Positions 17,052 through 26,715 of a DNA stretch of 44,921 bases are shown here, one piece after another. The stretch comes from an uncultured Prevotellaceae bacterium (GTDB lineage Bacteria; Bacteroidota; Bacteroidia; Bacteroidales; Bacteroidaceae). The notes beneath the pieces were generated by a model that saw only the letters and a list, made by a program, of their open reading frames with translations, did not search any database and had not been told where the DNA came from. The stretch spans positions 1-44,921 of the forward strand of contig ONWA01000008.1 in assembly GCA_900321425.1 (NCBI GenBank). Direction: 5' to 3'. A program made the position numbers and the translations under genes. Every line of letters begins with the position of its first letter. Positions within the stretch are counted from its first letter, which is position 1.

Positions 17052-18386
17052 ATGAAAAAGAAAATTGCAATATTAGGAGCAGGAGAGAGCGGTGCTGGTG
17101 CCGCTGTCTTAGCCAAAAAAGAAGGATTTGATGTCTTTGTGTCTGACATGTCCGCTATTCGTGATAACTATAAGAAATTGATGGATGACCATCAGATAGA
17201 ATGGGAAGAAGGACATCATACCGAGGAAAAGATTCTTGATGCTGATGAGGTTATCAAAAGTCCAGGCATTCCGGATACCGCTCCAATGATTGTTAAAATC
17301 AAGGAAAAAGGGATACATATTATCAGTGAGATAGAGTTTGCCGGCAGATATACTGATTCCCAAATGATCTGTATCACAGGATCAAACGGAAAGACTACGA
17401 CAACATCACTCATCTACCACATTTTTAAGAGTGCTGGTTACGATGTAGGTTTGGCAGGAAACATCGGGAACTCATTGGCATTGCAAGTGGCCGAAGATCC
17501 ACATGCCTATTATATCATTGAGTTAAGTTCCTTCCAGTTGGACAATATGTATGACTTCCGTGCGAATATTGCTATTTTGTTAAACATCACGCCCGATCAT
17601 CTTGACCGTTACGACTTCTGTATGCAGAACTATGTCGACTCCAAGATGCGAATCATTCAGAACCAGACTCCTCAGGATGCATTCATTTTTTGGAACGATG
17701 ATCCGGTAGTCAAAAAAGAGTTGCAGAAATACAACATAAAATCTATCCTTTATCCATTCTCTGAGCTCAAGGAAAATGGATCAATCGGATATATTGAGAA
17801 AGGGATGTATACTTTGGAAAAGCCAGAGCCCTTCAATATGGAGCAGGAGTCGCTGAGTTTGACTGGCAAGCACAATATTTATAATTCGTTAGCCGCTGGT
17901 ATAGCAGCCAACATTGCTGGTATCAAAAAAGAGAATATCAGAAAGAGTTTGAGCGACTTCCCCGGTGTAGAGCACCGTCTGGAAAAGGTATGCACTGTAC
18001 ATGGCGTTCATTATATTAATGATTCAAAAGCCACCAATGTTGATGCCTGTTGGTATGCTCTTGAAGCTATGAAGACCAAAGTGATTCTTATTATTGGTGG
18101 TAAGGACAAAGGAAATGACTACGAGCCTATCAAGCCCTTAGTAAAGGAAAAATGCTCAGGCATTGTCTATCTGGGTGCAGACAACCAAAAGTTACACGAT
18201 AATTTTGATGCATTAGGTATCCCTGTTCGTGACACCCACTCCATGAAAGAGTGTATGGCTGCCTGCTACGAAATGGCAAAACCTGGTGAAACCGTTCTCC
18301 TGAGTCCCTGTTGTGCCAGTTTCGATCTCTTTAAGAACATGGAAGATCGAGGTGAACAATTCAAGGCGATTGCCAGAAGTTTATAA
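17052..18386 (+). CDS. murD: UDP-N-acetylmuramoyl-L-alanine:D-glutamate ligase
   Basis: A 444-residue Mur ligase. An N-terminal Rossmann segment (ILGAGESGAGAA) is followed by the ATP loop TGSNGKTTTT near residues 109-118, ELSSFQLD, the central lysine-containing region YVDSKMRI, HRLEKV, and NDSKATNVDA. It adds D-glutamate to UDP-MurNAc-L-Ala in the cytoplasm. It starts 4 bases after mraY and is 25 before ftsW. Length matches the family. Confidence 0.96.
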   Translation: MKKKIAILGAGESGAGAAVLAKKEGFDVFVSDMSAIRDNYKKLMDDHQIEWEEGHHTEEKILDADEVIKSPGIPDTAPMIVKIKEKGIHIISEIEFAGRYTDSQMICITGSNGKTTTTSLIYHIFKSAGYDVGLAGNIGNSLALQVAEDPHAYYIIELSSFQLDNMYDFRANIAILLNITPDHLDRYDFCMQNYVDSKMRIIQNQTPQDAFIFWNDDPVVKKELQKYNIKSILYPFSELKENGSIGYIEKGMYTLEKPEPFNMEQESLSLTGKHNIYNSLAAGIAANIAGIKKENIRKSLSDFPGVEHRLEKVCTVHGVHYINDSKATNVDACWYALEAMKTKVILIIGGKDKGNDYEPIKPLVKEKCSGIVYLGADNQKLHDNFDALGIPVRDTHSMKECMAACYEMAKPGETVLLSPCCASFDLFKNMEDRGEQFKAIARSL

Positions 18387-18411
18387 CTGATGCCCCAACA
18401 AAAACCAGGAA

Positions 18412-19668
18412 ATGAATAAAAAAATTGAAAATATATTTAAGGGTGATAAGGTCATATGGATGATATTCTTCTTTCTCTGCATGATCAGTATTGTTGAAGT
18501 TTTCTCGGCTTCAAGCAACCTGACATATAAGAGTCAGAACTATATTCTCCCTATCATGTACCATGCTGGTACCGTAGCATTTGGCGCCTTTATCGCCGTC
18601 ATCACACTCAATATTCCCTGTCGCTATTTTAAATTAATGACACCTTTCTTGCTGATAGCGACAGGCATCCTATTGCTATGGGTACTCGTTGCAGGCGAAC
18701 GTACAGGCGATGCCAGCAGATGGATTAGTCTCTTCGGCTTTACCTTCCAACCTTCTGAGATTGCCAAAGGAACGATGGTGTTAGCGACGGCACAGATACT
18801 CAGTGCCATGCAACGACCTGACGGATCGGGAGCTGATAAAAAAGCCTTCAAATATATCTTATGGATTGTGGTGCCAGTAGCACTACTCATCATGGTGGAG
18901 AACTTATCAACGGCAGTCCTCCTGTGTTTTGTCATCTTCCTAATGATGTTCATTGGTAGAGTACCATTACTTCAACTGGGTAAACTAGCTGGATTCGTTG
19001 TCGGACTGGCTATCTTCGCATTCATCATGGTCATGACTATTGGAAATAGTGAAGAGGAACAGATGGCTAACGGGAAAGCCCAAACCGAGCAAGTTCAGAC
19101 CCCTAAAAAGAAAAACAAGCTGGAGAAGATTCTTCACCGCGCAGACACTTGGAAGTCACGAATAAAAAAATTCAGCAATAAGAAAGAGATTGCTCCAGAA
19201 GATTATGATTTGGACAAAGATGCACAGGTTGCGCATGCTAATATTGCAATCGTGTCAAGCAATATCATCGGAAAGGGTCCTGGGAAGTCCGTCGAACGCG
19301 ATTTCCTCTCACAGGCTTTCTCCGATTTCATCTATGCCATCATTATCGAGGAGCTAGGTTTCTTCGGAGCCACCTTCGTCATCTTCCTATATATCGTGCT
19401 CCTTTTCCGTACTGCACGAATAGCCAGCCAGTGCGAGAATAATTTTCCTGCATTTCTGGCCATGGGACTTGCCCTCCTACTCGTTGTACAAGCAACTTTC
19501 AATATGCTTGTAGCCGTTGGTATCGCTCCCGTCACAGGACAACCATTGCCACTCATCTCAAAGGGAGGAACATCGACCATCATCAACTGCGCCTATTTGG
19601 GCATCATTTTAAGTGTCAGTCGGTCGGCAAAAAAGTCGAAAAGCAAAGATGATGCAGAAAGTGAATAA
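18412..19668 (+). CDS. ftsW: Septal peptidoglycan glycosyltransferase FtsW (SEDS family)
   Basis: A 418-residue SEDS protein with about ten membrane segments. Signatures are ASRWISLFGFTFQPSEIAK, MVENLSTAVLL, IIEELGFFGA and the C-terminal PLPLISKGGTS block. It polymerises lipid II at the septum together with the class B PBP FtsI encoded upstream. A charged insertion about residues 205-265 (Lys/Glu-rich, between transmembrane segments) is longer than in E. coli FtsW and typical of Bacteroidota. After its stop there is a fresh promoter for murG. Confidence 0.95.
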   Translation: MNKKIENIFKGDKVIWMIFFFLCMISIVEVFSASSNLTYKSQNYILPIMYHAGTVAFGAFIAVITLNIPCRYFKLMTPFLLIATGILLLWVLVAGERTGDASRWISLFGFTFQPSEIAKGTMVLATAQILSAMQRPDGSGADKKAFKYILWIVVPVALLIMVENLSTAVLLCFVIFLMMFIGRVPLLQLGKLAGFVVGLAIFAFIMVMTIGNSEEEQMANGKAQTEQVQTPKKKNKLEKILHRADTWKSRIKKFSNKKEIAPEDYDLDKDAQVAHANIAIVSSNIIGKGPGKSVERDFLSQAFSDFIYAIIIEELGFFGATFVIFLYIVLLFRTARIASQCENNFPAFLAMGLALLLVVQATFNMLVAVGIAPVTGQPLPLISKGGTSTIINCAYLGIILSVSRSAKKSKSKDDAESE

Positions 19669-19683
19669 AAAACACGATGAAAA

Positions 19684-19715
19684 TTGCGAAAAGAAAAAAA
19701 TAATTTGTAATTTTG
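19684..19715 (+). promoter_or_regulatory. Internal dcw promoter for murG and downstream genes
   Basis: TTG at 19684-19686 and TAATTTTG at 19708-19715, spacing 21. The murG ATG is at 19737. This sits in the 68-base ftsW-murG gap, the largest gap in the cluster, so murG-murC-ftsQAZ can be expressed apart from mraZ control. Confidence 0.68.
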
Positions 19716-19736
19716 CGACAATATATAATAAGGTAT

Positions 19737-20876
19737 ATGGATCAAGCAACAAAAACGACCACAAAAAGTGCCAATGAAGTTAGAGTTATCATCAGTGGAG
19801 GTGGAACTGGAGGACATATTTTCCCTGCCATTTCCATTGCCAATGCTATTAAAACTCTTCGTCCTGACGCAAAAATCCTATTTGTTGGAGCTTTGGGCAG
19901 AATGGAGATGCAGCGCGTGCCTGCTGCAGGCTATGAAATCATTGGCCTGCCCATTTGTGGATTCGACCGCAAGAACCTTCTCAGAAATTTTAAGGTCCTC
20001 CTCAAAATTTGGAAGAGTCAGCGAATGGCTAAACAGATTATCAAGGATTTTAGCCCCCAAGTAGTTGTAGGTGTAGGCGGTTATGCTAGTGGTCCTACAC
20101 TGAACACTGCTGCTGCAATGGGAATACCTTGTCTGATACAAGAACAGAATTCCTATGCTGGTGTCACTAATAAACTTCTTGCCAAGAAAGCAGAGAAGAT
20201 ATGTGTGGCTTACGACCATATGGAGCGTTTCTTCCCCGCAGAAAAGATTATCAAGACAGGGAACCCTGTACGTCAGGCATTACTGGAAGCGATCATCACA
20301 CGTGAGGATGCCATACGGTCTTTCGGACTTGACCCTAAAAAGAAAACCATTCTATTAATCGGCGGAAGCCTTGGTGCTCGCACTATCAATGAAAGTATGT
20401 TGCAGCATCTCGACATCATTGCAGAGACCGACGTACAGTTTATCTGGCAAACAGGAAAATATTACCACTCAGAGATTACAGAACGACTCAGGGGGCAAGA
20501 TTTACCCAACTTGAAGGTAATGGACTTCATCAGTGATATGGGGGCAGCATACAAAGCAGCCGACTTGGTTATCAGTCGTGCAGGTGCCAGCAGTATCTCT
20601 GAATTTTGTCTGATTGGCAAACCCGTTATCTTAGTACCCAGTCCTAATGTAGCTGAGGATCATCAGACAAAGAATGCATTGGCGCTTGCCGATTGCGATG
20701 CTGCGATATATGTTAAAGATGCAGAAGCACCAGGCATACTCCTTGATATGGCTATTAAAGTAGTAAAAGATGAAGCCAAACTGGCGTCACTCAGTGAGAA
20801 TGTACTTAAATTAGCCCTACCCGATTCTGCTGAAATCATTGCAAAAGAAGTTATTCAACTTGCTGAAAAAAGATAA
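19737..20876 (+). CDS. murG: UDP-GlcNAc:undecaprenyl-PP-MurNAc-pentapeptide GlcNAc transferase
   Basis: A 379-residue GT28 glycosyltransferase. The N-terminal loop GGGTGGHIFPAISIA, the second glycine loop VVVGVGGYASGP, QEQNSYAG, IGGSLGAR and SRAGASSISE/EDHQTKNA blocks are all present. It makes lipid II at the inner membrane face. The start is ATG 19737; a TTG-started extension upstream would run across the promoter. The murC ATG is 4 bases past the stop. Confidence 0.96.
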   Translation: MDQATKTTTKSANEVRVIISGGGTGGHIFPAISIANAIKTLRPDAKILFVGALGRMEMQRVPAAGYEIIGLPICGFDRKNLLRNFKVLLKIWKSQRMAKQIIKDFSPQVVVGVGGYASGPTLNTAAAMGIPCLIQEQNSYAGVTNKLLAKKAEKICVAYDHMERFFPAEKIIKTGNPVRQALLEAIITREDAIRSFGLDPKKKTILLIGGSLGARTINESMLQHLDIIAETDVQFIWQTGKYYHSEITERLRGQDLPNLKVMDFISDMGAAYKAADLVISRAGASSISEFCLIGKPVILVPSPNVAEDHQTKNALALADCDAAIYVKDAEAPGILLDMAIKVVKDEAKLASLSENVLKLALPDSAEIIAKEVIQLAEKR

Positions 20877-20880
20877 GAAC

Positions 20881-22254
20881 ATGGAACTCGATACTATTAA
20901 AGCTGTTTATTTTGTAGGTGCTGGAGGCATCGGCATGAGTGCCATCGCACGCTATTTCCTAAAGAAAGGCCTTGTGGTGGGCGGCTATGACAAGACCCCT
21001 TCCGACCTAACTCGTCAGTTGGAGAAGGAAGGTATGCATATCCACTATGAAGAGAATGTGCATCAAATACCTGCTGCATGTCAGCAGAAAGACACTTGTC
21101 TGGTCATCTATACACCTGCCATCCCTCAGACCCATCAAGAGCTTGTCTTTTTCCGTGAAAATGGATTTGAAATTCAGAAGCGAGCACAAGTATTAGGTAC
21201 CCTCACAAAGGCTCATAAGGGACTTTGTGTGGCAGGTACTCATGGTAAGACGACTACATCAACTATGTGTGCACACATCATGCACCAAAGTCATCTTGAC
21301 TGTAATGCATTCTTAGGAGGCATTTCCAAAAACTACGGTACCAACTATATCCTTTCTTCCTCCGATTTTGTTGTGATTGAAGCGGATGAGTTCGACCGTT
21401 CATTCCACTGGCTTCGTCCTTGGGCAACTGTAATCACTTCGACTGACCCAGACCATCTGGATATCTACGGAACGAAAGAAGCTTATTTGGAGAGCTTCCG
21501 TCATTATACCACACTGATACAACCAGGCGGTGCCCTTATTATTCATCGCGATCTTGAGATGAAAGAGGATTTGCAAGAGGGTGTCAGACGATATGATTAT
21601 AGTCTTCATGAGGGCGATTTCCACGCTGAGAATATCCATATTGAGAATGGAGAAATCACTTTCGACTTCATCTCACCCATCGAAAGCGTACGGAACGTGG
21701 AGTTAGGACAGCCTATTCCCATCAATATCGAAAATGGTATCGCAGCTATGGCAATGGCACAATTGAATGGTTGTACTCCCGATGAGTTGAGAGAAGGTAT
21801 GCGGACTTTTGGCGGTGTAGACCGTCGTTTCGACTTTAAGATCAAGACCGACAAACTCGTCTTCCTCAGCGACTATGCACACCATCCGAAAGAGATTTAT
21901 CAAAGTGCACGGAGTATCCGTGAGTTATATAAAGACAAGCATATCACGGCCATTTTCCAGCCGCATCTCTACACCCGTACTCGCGATTTTTATCAAGAGT
22001 TTGCCGATGCGCTAAGCCAGTTGGACGAAGTAATACTCACAGAGATTTATCCTGCTCGTGAGAAGCCCATCGAAGGGATCACCTCGCAACTGATTTACGA
22101 CAACTTAAAACCTGGTGTAAAAAAGGAGATCATCCAGAAGAAGGATGTACTCTCTTTCGTGAAGAGCCATACGTTTGAAGTACTGATTGTATTAGGAGCT
22201 GGTGACTTGGATAATGATGTTCCACAGATGACTCAAATATTAAGCAAGAAATGA
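20881..22254 (+). CDS. murC: UDP-N-acetylmuramate:L-alanine ligase
   Basis: A 457-residue Mur ligase. The start is FVGAGGIGMSAIA, the ATP loop is GTHGKTTTS near residues 119-127, EADEFDRSF lies near 169, and DYAHHPKEI near residues 332-340 is the MurC-type block. It adds L-alanine to UDP-MurNAc. The ATG at 20881 follows murG by 4 bases; a longer frame overlapping murG is not family-like. It overlaps ftsQ by 4 bases (ATGA), suggesting coupled translation. No ddl or murB lies next to it. Confidence 0.96.
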   Translation: MELDTIKAVYFVGAGGIGMSAIARYFLKKGLVVGGYDKTPSDLTRQLEKEGMHIHYEENVHQIPAACQQKDTCLVIYTPAIPQTHQELVFFRENGFEIQKRAQVLGTLTKAHKGLCVAGTHGKTTTSTMCAHIMHQSHLDCNAFLGGISKNYGTNYILSSSDFVVIEADEFDRSFHWLRPWATVITSTDPDHLDIYGTKEAYLESFRHYTTLIQPGGALIIHRDLEMKEDLQEGVRRYDYSLHEGDFHAENIHIENGEITFDFISPIESVRNVELGQPIPINIENGIAAMAMAQLNGCTPDELREGMRTFGGVDRRFDFKIKTDKLVFLSDYAHHPKEIYQSARSIRELYKDKHITAIFQPHLYTRTRDFYQEFADALSQLDEVILTEIYPAREKPIEGITSQLIYDNLKPGVKKEIIQKKDVLSFVKSHTFEVLIVLGAGDLDNDVPQMTQILSKK

Positions 22255-23024
22255 TACTCAACTGGAAGAACTCGATGATTGTCCTGTTGGACATTGCCAT
22301 TGCAGTATATCTGCTGTTTGCCATCACGGTTTTCAACACCCCTGATGACAGGTCACAGATATGCTCCAAAGTGGTCATCAATATTCTCGACAATCAAACA
22401 GACGGCTTCCTAAATAATGGGGAAATCAAAAAACTGCTGGAACAAAAGAACAGCTATCCCGAAGGACAACCTTTGTCAGAAGTAAGTGTTCGAAAGATGG
22501 AAGACATCTTGAAGAAAAGCCCGCTTGTAGAAAGCGTTGAATGTTATAAGGGACAGGACGGTAAAGTCTATATCAATCTTTGTCAGCGTCTTCCAGTCAT
22601 CCGCATCAAGTCCAATAACGGTGACGACTATTATATTGACAACAAAGGAGAGATTATGCCTCACACAAAATATGTGAGCGACCGAATTATCGCTACTGGA
22701 CATATTCAGAAATCCTATGCCACAAAGATTCTGGCACCAATTGCCAATGAGTTGGCGAACGACGAGTTTTGGCAGAATCAGATTGAGCAGATTAACATTC
22801 TTGAAAACGGCGGCATAGAGTTGGTTCCACGCGTAGGAGACCATATTATCTACTTGGGCAACCATACCCATTTGACCAGAAAGTTGGAACGCATGAGGAT
22901 GTTCTATAAGTACGGACTGCAGGAAGCTGGTTGGAACAAATATTCATACATCAGCGTAGAATTTGATAATCAAATTATCTGCCGAAAGGGAGAACGAAAA
23001 GAATCCAATAAAAACAAGATATAA
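22251..23024 (+). CDS. ftsQ: FtsQ-like cell division protein
   Basis: A 257-residue bitopic protein: one transmembrane helix about 8-27 (MIVLLDIAIAVYLLFAITVF), then a periplasmic POTRA-like region (VSVRKMEDILKKSPLVESVECY, residues 76-97) and the FtsQ beta domain (GGIELVPRVGDHIIYLG). Position between murC and ftsA supports the call. It recruits FtsL/FtsB and connects cytoplasmic and periplasmic divisome parts. The ATG overlaps the murC stop by 4 bases. The C-terminal tail is basic. Confidence 0.86.
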   Translation: MILNWKNSMIVLLDIAIAVYLLFAITVFNTPDDRSQICSKVVINILDNQTDGFLNNGEIKKLLEQKNSYPEGQPLSEVSVRKMEDILKKSPLVESVECYKGQDGKVYINLCQRLPVIRIKSNNGDDYYIDNKGEIMPHTKYVSDRIIATGHIQKSYATKILAPIANELANDEFWQNQIEQINILENGGIELVPRVGDHIIYLGNHTHLTRKLERMRMFYKYGLQEAGWNKYSYISVEFDNQIICRKGERKESNKNKI

Positions 23025-23045
23025 AAATTAGAAACTAATATAGAG

Positions 23046-24491
23046 ATGGCAGCAAAAGAATTTATTGTAGCAATTGAACTCGGGTCATCAAAGATGACAG
23101 GTATTGCGGGGCAGAAGAACCTCGATGGCAGTATTACCGTACTCGCTGTTGTAAAGGAGGATGCTTCTTCATTCATCCGCAAAGGTGTGGTTTACAACAT
23201 TGACAAGACCGCACAAGCACTGACTAACATTGTCAAGAAATTGACAAGTCAACTCAAGACAGAGATTACACAGGTTTATGTAGGCGTTGGCGGACAGTCT
23301 ATCCGTAGTGTAAGAAATGTGATTACACGCGATCTGCCCACTGACACCATCATCACCCAAGAGATGGTCATTGACCTTATGGATTCCAACCGTAATATGC
23401 AATATGCTGAACAAGAAATTCTTGACGCTGCCGTTCAGGAATACAAAGTTGATGCCCAGTATCAGGTGGACCCTGTGGGCATTCAAGCCACCCATATCGA
23501 GGGTAATTTCCTGAACATCCTGCAGCGCAGAGCATTCTACAAGAGTCTTAACAGTTGTTTTGCTGCTGCCAACATCAATGTTGCAGAACTCTATCTTGCC
23601 CCACTCGCTTTGGCAGACAGTGTGCTGACAGAGGCAGAAAAACGTTCGGGATGTGCACTCGTTGATATCGGTGCTGACACCACTACTGTTAGTGTCTTCA
23701 GTAAGAATATTCTACGCCATCTCTCCGTCATTCCCTTAGGAAGTAACAATATCACCAAGGATATTGCTACTCTGCAGATGGAAGAAAAGGACGCAGAGCG
23801 CATGAAACTGAAATATGCCAATGCCTATACCGACAACAACGATATCGACAACAACATGAAATTCTCCATTGATGCAGAGCGACAGATTGAGTGTCGTAAG
23901 TTCATTGAAATTGTGGAGGGCCGTCTGGAAGAGATCATTGAGAACGTTTGGTATCAGATTCCATCTGACTACTACGACAAACTACTTGGAGGAATCATCC
24001 TCACTGGCGGTGGTTCAAATATGCCAAACATCGATAAAGCGTTCATGAATCATACACACATCGAAAAGGTACGTATCGCCAACTTTGTCACCCAGACCGT
24101 TAACGCTACTCAGGAAGATATCAAAGCGAAGAACGGTATGATGAACACCGTATTAGGACTTCTCGCTAAAGGTGACATGAATTGTGCTGGCGAAGAGTAC
24201 GATCCTAACGGCAATCTATTCAAGCCTCAGCCACAGCCGACTCCCATGGGACTACGCACCCCACGCAAACCCGGTGAGATTGCCCCAGGTGTCATCCGCA
24301 CTGAGGCAGAAAAGCAATTGGCCGAAGAAGAGGCACGCCGCAAACGTGAGGAAGAAGAGGAGGAAGCACGAATCGCCAAAGAACAGGAAGAGGCTCGTCT
24401 TGCTGAAGAGCGACGTAAGAACAGCCTGTGGAATAAAGCTTTCAGAGGATTGAAGAAATTCGGTGAGACGATTATCAAAGAAGAAGATTAA
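23046..24491 (+). CDS. ftsA: Cell division protein FtsA
   Basis: A 481-residue actin-like ATPase: phosphate 1 loop IELGSSKMTG near residues 8-17, the SHS2/1C region, the second phosphate loop ALVDIGADTTTVSVF about 200-214, and the adenosine block GGIILTGGGSNMP about 315-327. It tethers FtsZ to the membrane. The C-terminus is about 60 residues longer than E. coli FtsA: a Pro-rich linker (PQPQPTPMGLRTP), a charged Glu/Arg helix about 420-455, then an amphipathic end (SLWNKAFRGLKKFGETI) that is the likely membrane anchor. 39 bases separate it from ftsZ. Confidence 0.95.
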   Translation: MAAKEFIVAIELGSSKMTGIAGQKNLDGSITVLAVVKEDASSFIRKGVVYNIDKTAQALTNIVKKLTSQLKTEITQVYVGVGGQSIRSVRNVITRDLPTDTIITQEMVIDLMDSNRNMQYAEQEILDAAVQEYKVDAQYQVDPVGIQATHIEGNFLNILQRRAFYKSLNSCFAAANINVAELYLAPLALADSVLTEAEKRSGCALVDIGADTTTVSVFSKNILRHLSVIPLGSNNITKDIATLQMEEKDAERMKLKYANAYTDNNDIDNNMKFSIDAERQIECRKFIEIVEGRLEEIIENVWYQIPSDYYDKLLGGIILTGGGSNMPNIDKAFMNHTHIEKVRIANFVTQTVNATQEDIKAKNGMMNTVLGLLAKGDMNCAGEEYDPNGNLFKPQPQPTPMGLRTPRKPGEIAPGVIRTEAEKQLAEEEARRKREEEEEEARIAKEQEEARLAEERRKNSLWNKAFRGLKKFGETIIKEED

Positions 24492-24530
24492 ACAAAGGGA
24501 CTCGCTAAGCAACTAAAAGTAAAAAGATTA

Positions 24531-25853
24531 ATGATTATGACAGATATATTAGATTTCGGAGCACCCGAGAAAGAGAATAGCATCATCAAAGTGATTGGTG
24601 TCGGCGGTGGTGGCGGTAATGCCGTCAACCACATGTATCGTGAAGGTATACACGATGTAACATTCGTATTGTGTAATACCGATAATCAGGCTCTTAACGA
24701 TTCACCCGTTCCTGTTCACCTCCAACTTGGCAAAGAGGGACTTGGAGCAGGAAACAAGCCTGAGAAAGCCCGTGAGGCTGCAGAAGAAAGTATTGAAGAC
24801 ATCAAGGCAATGCTCAATGATGGTACCCGTATGACGTTTATCACTGCAGGTATGGGTGGTGGTACAGGTACTGGTGCCGCTCCAGTAATTGCCCGCGTAA
24901 GTAAGGACATGGGAATCCTCACAGTAGGTATCGTCACGATTCCTTTCCGATTTGAGGGAGCCAAAAAAATCGACCAAGCGCTCGACGGTGTGGAAGAGAT
25001 GTCTAAACATGTCGATGCCCTGTTGGTCATTAACAACGAGCGTTTGCGTGAGATTTATCCTGAGCTGTCATTGACAGCAGCTTTCGGCAAGGCTGACGAC
25101 ACACTGAGTGTTGCCGCCAAATCGATTGCTGAGATTATCACCGTCCACGGACTGATTAACCTCGATTTCAACGATGTGAAGACGGTATTGAAAGATGGTG
25201 GCGTAGCTATTATGTCTACCGGCTATGGCGAGGGTGAAGACCGTGTCAAGAAAGCTATTGACGATGCGCTCAACTCACCACTGCTGAATGACAACGACAT
25301 CTTCAACTCCAAGAAGATTCTTCTTTCTATCGCCTTCAACGAGGAAAAGGGAAGCAACGAGAATTTCATGATGGAGGAGATGAACTATGTCAATGACTTC
25401 ATGGACAAGTTCGGAGATTTCGAAATCAAGTGGGGTGTTGCCATCGATCCAGAATTGGGTAAGAAAGTGAAGGTTACTATCTTAGCAACTGGTTTCGGTA
25501 TTACCAACGTCGACGGCATGGAAGCCCGTTTGAAAAAACACTCTCAAGAGGAAGCCAACCGCATCGCAGAGGAGCAGGAGAAAGCAGCTGCTAAAGAAGA
25601 ACGCCGCAGTCGTTACTATGGAACTGAGGGAAGCACTCGTCGTTACAAGCGCCGTCCTCACATCTATCTCTTCCGTCCTGAAGACTTGGATAACGACAAT
25701 GTCATCTCTGCGGTCGACTCAACACCAACATACAAGCGTACTCGCGAAATTCTGGACAGTATCAAAAGTCAGTCGAATGGCGAGATTGTAGACAAAGCAT
25801 CGACAGAAGAACCCAAAGAGACGGTCACTCAGAAGACTATCAAGTTCGAATAA
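24531..25853 (+). CDS. ftsZ: Cell division protein FtsZ
   Basis: A 440-residue tubulin-like GTPase. GVGGGGGNAVNHM at about 23-35, the tubulin signature GGGTGTGA at 109-116, NNERLREIYP and DFNDVKTVL are all present. It forms the division ring, held by FtsA just upstream. After the globular core (to about 335) comes a charged linker with KEERRSRYYG, then IYLFRPEDLDNDN and a Thr/Lys-rich tail; the short hydrophobic C-terminal peptide that binds FtsA in other phyla is not obvious. Start 24531 or 24537. Last gene of the cluster, convergent with recO. Confidence 0.97.
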   Translation: MIMTDILDFGAPEKENSIIKVIGVGGGGGNAVNHMYREGIHDVTFVLCNTDNQALNDSPVPVHLQLGKEGLGAGNKPEKAREAAEESIEDIKAMLNDGTRMTFITAGMGGGTGTGAAPVIARVSKDMGILTVGIVTIPFRFEGAKKIDQALDGVEEMSKHVDALLVINNERLREIYPELSLTAAFGKADDTLSVAAKSIAEIITVHGLINLDFNDVKTVLKDGGVAIMSTGYGEGEDRVKKAIDDALNSPLLNDNDIFNSKKILLSIAFNEEKGSNENFMMEEMNYVNDFMDKFGDFEIKWGVAIDPELGKKVKVTILATGFGITNVDGMEARLKKHSQEEANRIAEEQEKAAAKEERRSRYYGTEGSTRRYKRRPHIYLFRPEDLDNDNVISAVDSTPTYKRTREILDSIKSQSNGEIVDKASTEEPKETVTQKTIKFE

Positions 25854-25866
25854 CGAGAGACCCGTC

Positions 25867-26592
25867 TCATTCATATACCGCCTGCAACACTGCCAACGAC
25901 TTCAATTCTGGGAAGTTTGGCAGATGCAGGCGGTAATACTTGATAGCCACCTCCAACAGACGGTTACGATCACGATGTGACAACTGAAACAAATACATCG
26001 TAGGGAAATCCATTCGCATCATCTGAATCAGCCTGCCGGCATCCAAAGGTTCCAGGTAGTCGCAATGAACAGGTAGCTCACTGCAGAAACAACTCTGTCG
26101 TAGGTCAAAATAATCACCTTCTTCATACTCCTCCAAATTGGGATAAAACCCGAGAAAACGACTGAGGCGCATCAAGAACACTAAATGAAAATTGACAAAC
26201 GCACCACTACAACCATCTAACCACTCGAGACTGTTTACCATATAGTCAAAAAGGACTTCATCCTGTTGTTCACCTTTCAAGGCATGATACAGGAACTCAC
26301 CCAAGAACAATGTTATCGTCAACTTGTCCGGATCGAAAGGAATTGTAGAATAAGGCGTCAGTACCCTCACATCGTGCAGTTTTTGCAACTGTACTTTCGG
26401 ACGCATATCCCAAGTAATTTCTAACAACGTTAACGACTGGAAGTACTGTTTCTTCACTTTCGATTTGGCCGACTTCGGTATGGGGACAATAAAAGATTGT
26501 CTTCCGTCCGAACGCGTGAAGAGATCCACAATCATCTTCCCGTCTCCATATTTAATGGCATGTAACACAATTGCCTGCGACCGAACTAACAT
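25867..26592 (-). CDS. recO: DNA repair protein RecO
   Basis: A 241-residue RecO. The N-terminal OB fold begins at once (SQAIVLHAIKYGDGKMIVDLFTRSDGRQSFIVP), followed by the helical domain. Two Cys-containing stretches (QSCFCSEL and VHCDY) lie where zinc-binding cysteines sit in some RecO proteins. RecO anneals ssDNA and loads RecA with RecR and RecF in gap repair. Single gene between ftsZ and a tRNA, 13 bases from the ftsZ stop. Its promoter lies only 5 bases before the ATG. Confidence 0.92.
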   Translation of the reverse strand: MLVRSQAIVLHAIKYGDGKMIVDLFTRSDGRQSFIVPIPKSAKSKVKKQYFQSLTLLEITWDMRPKVQLQKLHDVRVLTPYSTIPFDPDKLTITLFLGEFLYHALKGEQQDEVLFDYMVNSLEWLDGCSGAFVNFHLVFLMRLSRFLGFYPNLEEYEEGDYFDLRQSCFCSELPVHCDYLEPLDAGRLIQMMRMDFPTMYLFQLSHRDRNRLLEVAIKYYRLHLPNFPELKSLAVLQAVYE

Positions 26593-26597
26593 CGGAG

Positions 26598-26605
26598 CAA
26601 AGATA
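26598..26605 (-). promoter_or_regulatory. -7 box for recO
   Basis: On the minus strand TATCTTTG (TAnnTTTG), with five bases to the recO ATG at 26592; another probable leaderless or near-leaderless transcript. No clear -33 element. Confidence 0.55.
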
Positions 26606-26664
26606 CAAAGAAATTGGCAGAAAAAGGAAAAACCTGTCGAAAAACAGATTTTTTTAAAAGAAAA

Positions 26665-26696
26665 TTTGGTGAAACGAAATAAATCGCGTACCTTTG
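26665..26696 (+). promoter_or_regulatory. Promoter for tRNA-Glu and rpsT
   Basis: TTTG (26665-26668), 20 bases, TACCTTTG (26689-26696): an exact match to the Bacteroidota consensus with ideal spacing. The tRNA begins 20 bases after it. Confidence 0.8.
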
Positions 26697-26715
26697 CATC
26701 CGCAAAATTGAAAAG

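Noticed and set aside
25855-25868. Terminator between ftsZ and recO
   Set aside because: Only a five-base repeat (GAGAC/GTCTC) with a two-base loop and no T run; too weak to annotate.
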